Shown piece by piece: positions 13,177 to 16,516 of a DNA stretch of 16,516 bases. The DNA comes from an uncultured Collinsella sp. GTDB lineage: Bacteria; Actinomycetota; Coriobacteriia; Coriobacteriales; Coriobacteriaceae. Position 1 is the first letter of the stretch. Each line of letters begins with the position of its first letter. The notes under the pieces were generated by a model, which saw only the letters and a program-made list of their open reading frames with translations, searched no databases and was not told the origin of the DNA. The position numbers and the translations under genes are program-made. The stretch covers positions 1 to 16,516 of the forward strand of contig CABULX010000048.1 in NCBI GenBank assembly GCA_902492545.1, given 5' to 3'.

Positions 13177-14523
13177 CTATGCCTCCTCAATGGGATCGAC
13201 AGACAGAATAATCTCTCTAGCACCTAGGTCGAGTGCGCGCTGAATCACCTTCGCCGGCAGCGGGAAGCTTTCCATGACGCTTGGCTTAAAAGCGCGGACC
13301 TTGCCGGCGAACAGTTCCTCGCCGTCGGCCAAGATCCTCACGCAGGCGGCATCGACTGGCCGGCGCACGCGGAAGTTCAGCTTGGTGAGCGCCACGGTCG
13401 TAATGCGTCCCGGCAGTGCGTATCCCGCAACGCCGGCAGGGGAGACGGTGAGCTCCCAGTCCGGAACGGTGCCCGCGCCGGTCCCCAGCGCGTACGCCGC
13501 CGCAGCTGCGCCAGCCCTCTCGGACTCGGTCGTCACATTGTCCGCAAGGTCGTGCACGTGCAGCACATTGCCGCAGGCAAAGATGCCCGGCACGCCTGTC
13601 TGCAGGCTCTGGTCCACCACGGCGCCCCGCGTGCGCGGGTCAAGCTCAACGCCCGCGCCCACCGAAAGCTCGTTCTCGGGAATCAATCCCACCGAAAGCA
13701 GCAGCGTGTCGCACGGAACGATGCGCTCCGTTCCGGCAATGGGCGCCAGATGTTCGTCGACCTGGCTTACCTCGACCGCTTCCACGCGGTTGTGCCCGAT
13801 CACGCGTGTGACGGTGGTGGACAGGTGCAGCGGAATTCCAAAGTCGTGCAGGCAGTTCTTCACATTGCGGCGCAGTCCGTTGGCGTACGGCATGAGCTCG
13901 TATACGCCCTCGACGGAAATCCCCTCGAGCGTGCAGCGGCGCGCCATGATGAGCCCGATGTCGCCCGAGCCCAAAATGACGGCACGCGAGCCGGGCTTGA
14001 GATTTTCGATATTGATGTATCGTTGCGCCAGGCCCGCCGTAAACACGCCGGCGGGTCGGCTGCCAGGGATCTTGATCTCGCTGCGGGTGCGCTCACGGCA
14101 ACCCATGGCAAGGACGACCGCGCGTCCGGTGAGCCGTAGCATGCCGGCAGGGCTCATGAGCGTGACGGTATGGACCGCGGTGTTTTCCGTAGGCTCACCT
14201 GAATCAATCCCAATCACCATGCTGTTCAGGAACAGTGTAATGTCGGTCTCGCGCACCTGGTCGATAAAGCGCTGCGCGTACTCGGGACCGGTGAGCTCCT
14301 GCTTAAAGTGCGACAGGCCAAAGCCGGGATGGATGCACTGGCGGAGGATTCCGCCCAGGTGCTGCTCGCGCTCCACGATGGCCACGCGCGCTCCGGCCTT
14401 ATGAGTGGCCAGCGCGGCCGCCATGCCGGCAGGTCCGCCGCCGATAACGACCACGTCGAAGGCTTGTGTTTGTACGGCTTCTGCGACGCCGCAATCAATC
14501 GCGCTCGATTTGAATTCCGCCAT
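13177..14523 (-). CDS. NAD(P)/FAD-dependent oxidoreductase, pyridine nucleotide-disulfide family
   Basis: This 448-residue flavoprotein has an N-terminal FAD-binding Rossmann motif GGGPAG (28-33), the segment RQCIHPGFG (61-69) with C63, an NAD(P)-binding GSGDIG (185-190) and the second FAD motif GIFACGN (313-319). The arrangement matches COG0446-type oxidoreductases that sit beside GlpA/LhgO-like proteins, similar to opine oxidase or hydrogen cyanide synthase subunits. The CxxC redox pair of true disulfide reductases is absent. It probably passes electrons between NAD(P)H and the partner flavoprotein. The start at 14523 is 1 nt after the upstream gene's stop, and its end lies 3 nt before the DUF1667 start, so the three genes form one operon. 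Substrate unknown. Confidence 0.88.
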   Translation of the reverse strand: MAEFKSSAIDCGVAEAVQTQAFDVVVIGGGPAGMAAALATHKAGARVAIVEREQHLGGILRQCIHPGFGLSHFKQELTGPEYAQRFIDQVRETDITLFLNSMVIGIDSGEPTENTAVHTVTLMSPAGMLRLTGRAVVLAMGCRERTRSEIKIPGSRPAGVFTAGLAQRYINIENLKPGSRAVILGSGDIGLIMARRCTLEGISVEGVYELMPYANGLRRNVKNCLHDFGIPLHLSTTVTRVIGHNRVEAVEVSQVDEHLAPIAGTERIVPCDTLLLSVGLIPENELSVGAGVELDPRTRGAVVDQSLQTGVPGIFACGNVLHVHDLADNVTTESERAGAAAAAYALGTGAGTVPDWELTVSPAGVAGYALPGRITTVALTKLNFRVRRPVDAACVRILADGEELFAGKVRAFKPSVMESFPLPAKVIQRALDLGAREIILSVDPIEEA

Positions 14524-14524
14524 C

Positions 14525-15982
14525 CTAACGCACCCCCTTCAGCGGTCCCTCAACCAGCCAAGATCCGGCATCCTCCAACAGCACCTCGCTGGGGTCGCAG
14601 CCCAGTTCGCGCGCCAGGATTGCCACCACGCGGCTCTGGCAAAAACCGCTCTGGCACCGACCCATGCCGGCACGGCAGCGGCGCTTGACGCCCTCGACCG
14701 AAACTGCGCCCGGGCGGCGCCGAATCGCGGCCACAATCTCGGCCTCGGGCACCGTCTCGCAGCGGCAGACAATCTGTCCCCACGCGGGGTCGGACTCGAT
14801 GAGCTCCTCCTTGCGCGCCAGCGGTGCGCGGTCAAAGTCGTCCGGCGCGCGGCGAATTGGGTTCCAGTTCGCCCGCTCGTGCAGCTCCACGCCCGCCTCA
14901 CGCATCGCAAGCTCCATGCGCTCGGCAATGGCCGGCGCGCTCGCCACGCCCGGCGACTGAATGCCCGCTGCCTGGAAAAGCCCCGGCACCACGGCCGACT
15001 GTCCAATAAAGAAGTCGTTTGTCCCCTCAATGACCGGGCGTCCTCCGGCAAATGCGCGCACCACGCGGCGTGTATCCAGATCGGGCACCAGCTTGCGCGC
15101 GCCGGTCAGCAGTGCGTTGACGTCGCCTGCATAGGTCTGCGTGTCGCCTGGCTCGCGCACGGCAGCCGTGGCGGTGATCACGGTGTTACCGTGTACGGTA
15201 CCCGTGACGATAACGCCCTTCGATATCGGCGTCGGCACCGGGTAGAGGGGCATGAGCGCGCGCGGTTCCTTGTCCAGCACCACGATGTTGCCCTGACGCC
15301 AGATCATCTGGAACTCCTCGGCGCCCGCCATATGCGAGATGTCGGCGGCGCCGTTGCCCGCGGCGTTGATCAGGTAGCGGCAGCGCACGTTGCCAGCGGG
15401 GGTCGCCAGCGTAAAACGCGCGGTTTTGTCATCCGAGCCGGCAACATCAATTGCCTCCACCGGCGCAGACCGCATAAGCGTCACCCCGTTGGCCACGGCG
15501 TTCTCCAGCGCGGCGATGGCAACCTCAAACGGGTCGACAAACCCAGTCGAGGGGCACCACAACGCGCACGTTGCATCGGCACTGGCGCGCGGCTCTAATT
15601 CGTGGATGCGGTCGGGTCCGACGATCGACAGCTCGGGCACGCCGTTGGCAAGGCCGTTGCTGCGCAGCTTTTCCAGCTGCGCACGGTCCTCGTCGTTAAA
15701 GCCCAGCACCATGGATCCGGTGCGGCAGAACAGAAAGCCCAGCTCCTGCGCCCACATGCCATATAGCTCGCAACCACGGGCGTTGACCTGCGCCTTTACC
15801 GTGCCCGGCGTCGGATCGTAGCCTGCGTGCACCAGGCCTCCGTTGGCCTTCGATGCGCCCAGCGCAATATCGTTTGCCGCCTCGACCACGTAAATGGATA
15901 GGTCATAGCGCGCGAGCTGCCGCGCGATGGCGCACCCGGTAATGCCCGCACCCACAATCGCGATATCAAACGTTTCTGTCAC
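14525..15982 (-). CDS. GlpA/LhgO-like FAD-dependent oxidoreductase with C-terminal BFD-type 2Fe-2S domain
   Basis: This 485-residue protein belongs to the DAO-fold dehydrogenases. The FAD-binding GAGITG is at 11-16, after an N-terminal beta strand (FDIAIV). KANGGLVHAGYD (45-56) and RPVIEG (315-320) are typical of glycerol-3-phosphate dehydrogenase GlpA and L-2-hydroxyglutarate oxidase relatives. The C-terminal BFD-like domain (about 402-450) has C406 and C408 in VCRCE and C443 and C448 in GMGRCQSGFC, which should hold a 2Fe-2S cluster. The start is GTG 15982 with GGGAGG 4 nt upstream. It heads an operon with the second flavoprotein and DUF1667, suggesting anaerobic oxidation of glycerol-3-phosphate or a 2-hydroxyacid. 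No glycerol kinase or transporter is visible here, so the substrate is open. Confidence 0.88.
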   Translation of the reverse strand: MTETFDIAIVGAGITGCAIARQLARYDLSIYVVEAANDIALGASKANGGLVHAGYDPTPGTVKAQVNARGCELYGMWAQELGFLFCRTGSMVLGFNDEDRAQLEKLRSNGLANGVPELSIVGPDRIHELEPRASADATCALWCPSTGFVDPFEVAIAALENAVANGVTLMRSAPVEAIDVAGSDDKTARFTLATPAGNVRCRYLINAAGNGAADISHMAGAEEFQMIWRQGNIVVLDKEPRALMPLYPVPTPISKGVIVTGTVHGNTVITATAAVREPGDTQTYAGDVNALLTGARKLVPDLDTRRVVRAFAGGRPVIEGTNDFFIGQSAVVPGLFQAAGIQSPGVASAPAIAERMELAMREAGVELHERANWNPIRRAPDDFDRAPLARKEELIESDPAWGQIVCRCETVPEAEIVAAIRRRPGAVSVEGVKRRCRAGMGRCQSGFCQSRVVAILARELGCDPSEVLLEDAGSWLVEGPLKGVR

Positions 15983-16151
15983 GGTGCCTCCCAGACGAGT
16001 TGACAGGCCGTCAATAAAACTATCCTACGGTCTACGTGCCCCCAGCACGACGGCAATGCGGCGAACAGTCCCGCAACTGCCGCCAACGGCAGGCGAGGGG
16101 AGACCCGGCAACGTCGACAACCTCGTCTGCCGTCCCTCGTGTCGGAGATTT
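15983..16151. other. Intergenic region upstream of the minus-strand operon, with dyads
   Basis: No gene is visible. TTGAC-AGGCC-GTCAA (16000-16014) is a 5-bp dyad close to the operon start and could be an operator; its left arm also makes a TTGACA, with TATCCT 15 bp further on (16021-16026), a weak plus-strand promoter toward the repeat array. CTGCCG-CCAA-CGGCAG (16077-16092) is a perfect 6-bp hairpin. No convincing minus-strand promoter was found. Confidence 0.4.
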
Positions 16152-16487
16152 GTCTCGATCTGTAACATCTGGGGCTGGTTTTGCAGAGTAGCTGTTACAG
16201 ATTGAGACATTCGGTCTGGACGTTTTCCTTTGTCTCAATCTGTAACAGTTAGCTGATGATTTGGGTTGTAGATGTTACAGATCGAGATTGAAGTCGGGGA
16301 GGGGCCCCTGTGTCTCGATCTGTAACAGCAAGATAGGAAATTTGGTCCTAGTTGTTACAGATCGAGACGTTTGCTCGGCGGCCCTCCCGTTCGTCTCGAT
16401 CTGTAACACCTAGACCCGGATTCCGCTCCCATCTGTTACAGATTGAGATGTTTGTGTCCGCGGTTGATTTTCAATCTCAACGCAACA
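16152..16487. repeat. Array of a 16-bp motif in strictly alternating orientation with fixed spacing
   Basis: Forward copies of GTCTCRATCTGTAACA lie at 16152-16167, 16232-16247, 16312-16327 and 16393-16408. Reverse-complement copies TGTTACAGATYGAGAY lie at 16193-16208, 16273-16288, 16353-16368 and 16434-16449. A degenerate forward copy lies near 16468-16487. Gaps from forward to reverse are always 25 bp; gaps from reverse to forward are 23, 23 and 24 bp. The gap sequences differ from one another. The full period is 80-81 bp. There is no ORF, and no cas gene or transposase is in the window. The array may continue past the right edge. It could be a multi-hairpin RNA, a protein-binding array or a BIME-like repeat cluster. 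Confidence 0.92.
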
Positions 16488-16516
16488 GCCTGAACGGACC
16501 CCGCGTTTCCGCAGCT

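Noticed and set aside
14405..15598. 397-residue plus-strand frame across the two flavoprotein genes
   Set aside because: It overlaps two well-supported minus-strand genes and shows no motif.
15927..16238. Small frames of 61-92 residues in the region upstream of the GlpA/LhgO-like gene
   Set aside because: No ribosome binding site, no recognisable protein pattern, and they run into the repeat array.
16152..16487. CRISPR array
   Set aside because: Repeats are only 16 bp, alternate in orientation and co-vary in pairs; CRISPR repeats run in one direction, and no cas gene is visible.

Overview
The window looks like chromosomal DNA from a high-GC Actinomycetota of the class Coriobacteriia, most like Collinsella. 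This is inferred from strong C/G-ending codon use, the order tRNA-Leu / tig / clpP / clpX / valS / folC, and protein style; no database search was run. Most of it is ordinary core genome. The gaps between genes are rich in inverted-repeat DNA, and the right edge holds an unusual array of alternating inverted repeats.

Layout. 1-2797 (+): the 3' part of an XdhD-type molybdenum hydroxylase gene (2Fe-2S domains fused to the molybdopterin domain), cut by the left window edge and closed by a clear terminator. 2938-3021 (+): tRNA-Leu(UAG). 3113-6601 (+): trigger factor, ClpP and ClpX, the conserved protein folding/proteolysis cluster, ended by a strong terminator. 6813-9509 (+): valyl-tRNA synthetase with a structured leader. 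9600-9698: a roughly 100-nt elaborate hairpin before folC. 9741-11213 (+): folC (folylpolyglutamate synthase), whose last 32 or so codons run through a dispersed palindromic repeat. 11214-11449: a convergent intergenic region with a 138-bp MITE-like inverted-repeat element and a perfect 14-bp stem-loop. 11450-12538 (-): M24-family Xaa-Pro aminopeptidase. 12539-12762: repeats, including a second copy of the palindrome found in folC. 12763-15982 (-): a tight three-gene operon of a GlpA/LhgO-like FAD oxidoreductase with a BFD-type 2Fe-2S domain, an NAD(P)/FAD oxidoreductase and a DUF1667 cysteine-rich small protein. 15983-16516: no gene; four and a half units of a 16-bp motif in strictly alternating orientation.

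How the genes work together. Trigger factor meets nascent chains at the ribosome and ClpXP degrades tagged or damaged proteins. The three-gene minus-strand operon resembles a GlpABC-like dehydrogenase, in which one flavoprotein oxidises a substrate (glycerol-3-phosphate or a 2-hydroxyacid are the best guesses) and electrons pass through iron-sulfur centres to the second flavoprotein. The molybdenum hydroxylase probably acts on purines or related heterocycles with a separate FAD subunit encoded to the left of the window.

The most noteworthy signal is the array at 16152-16487. The motif GTCTCRATCTGTAACA alternates with its reverse complement, with gaps of exactly 25 bp and 23-24 bp filled by unrelated sequence. 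Polymorphic bases match across the 23-24 bp gaps and not across the 25 bp gaps. It resembles neither a standard CRISPR array nor a single transposon end, and its function is unknown.
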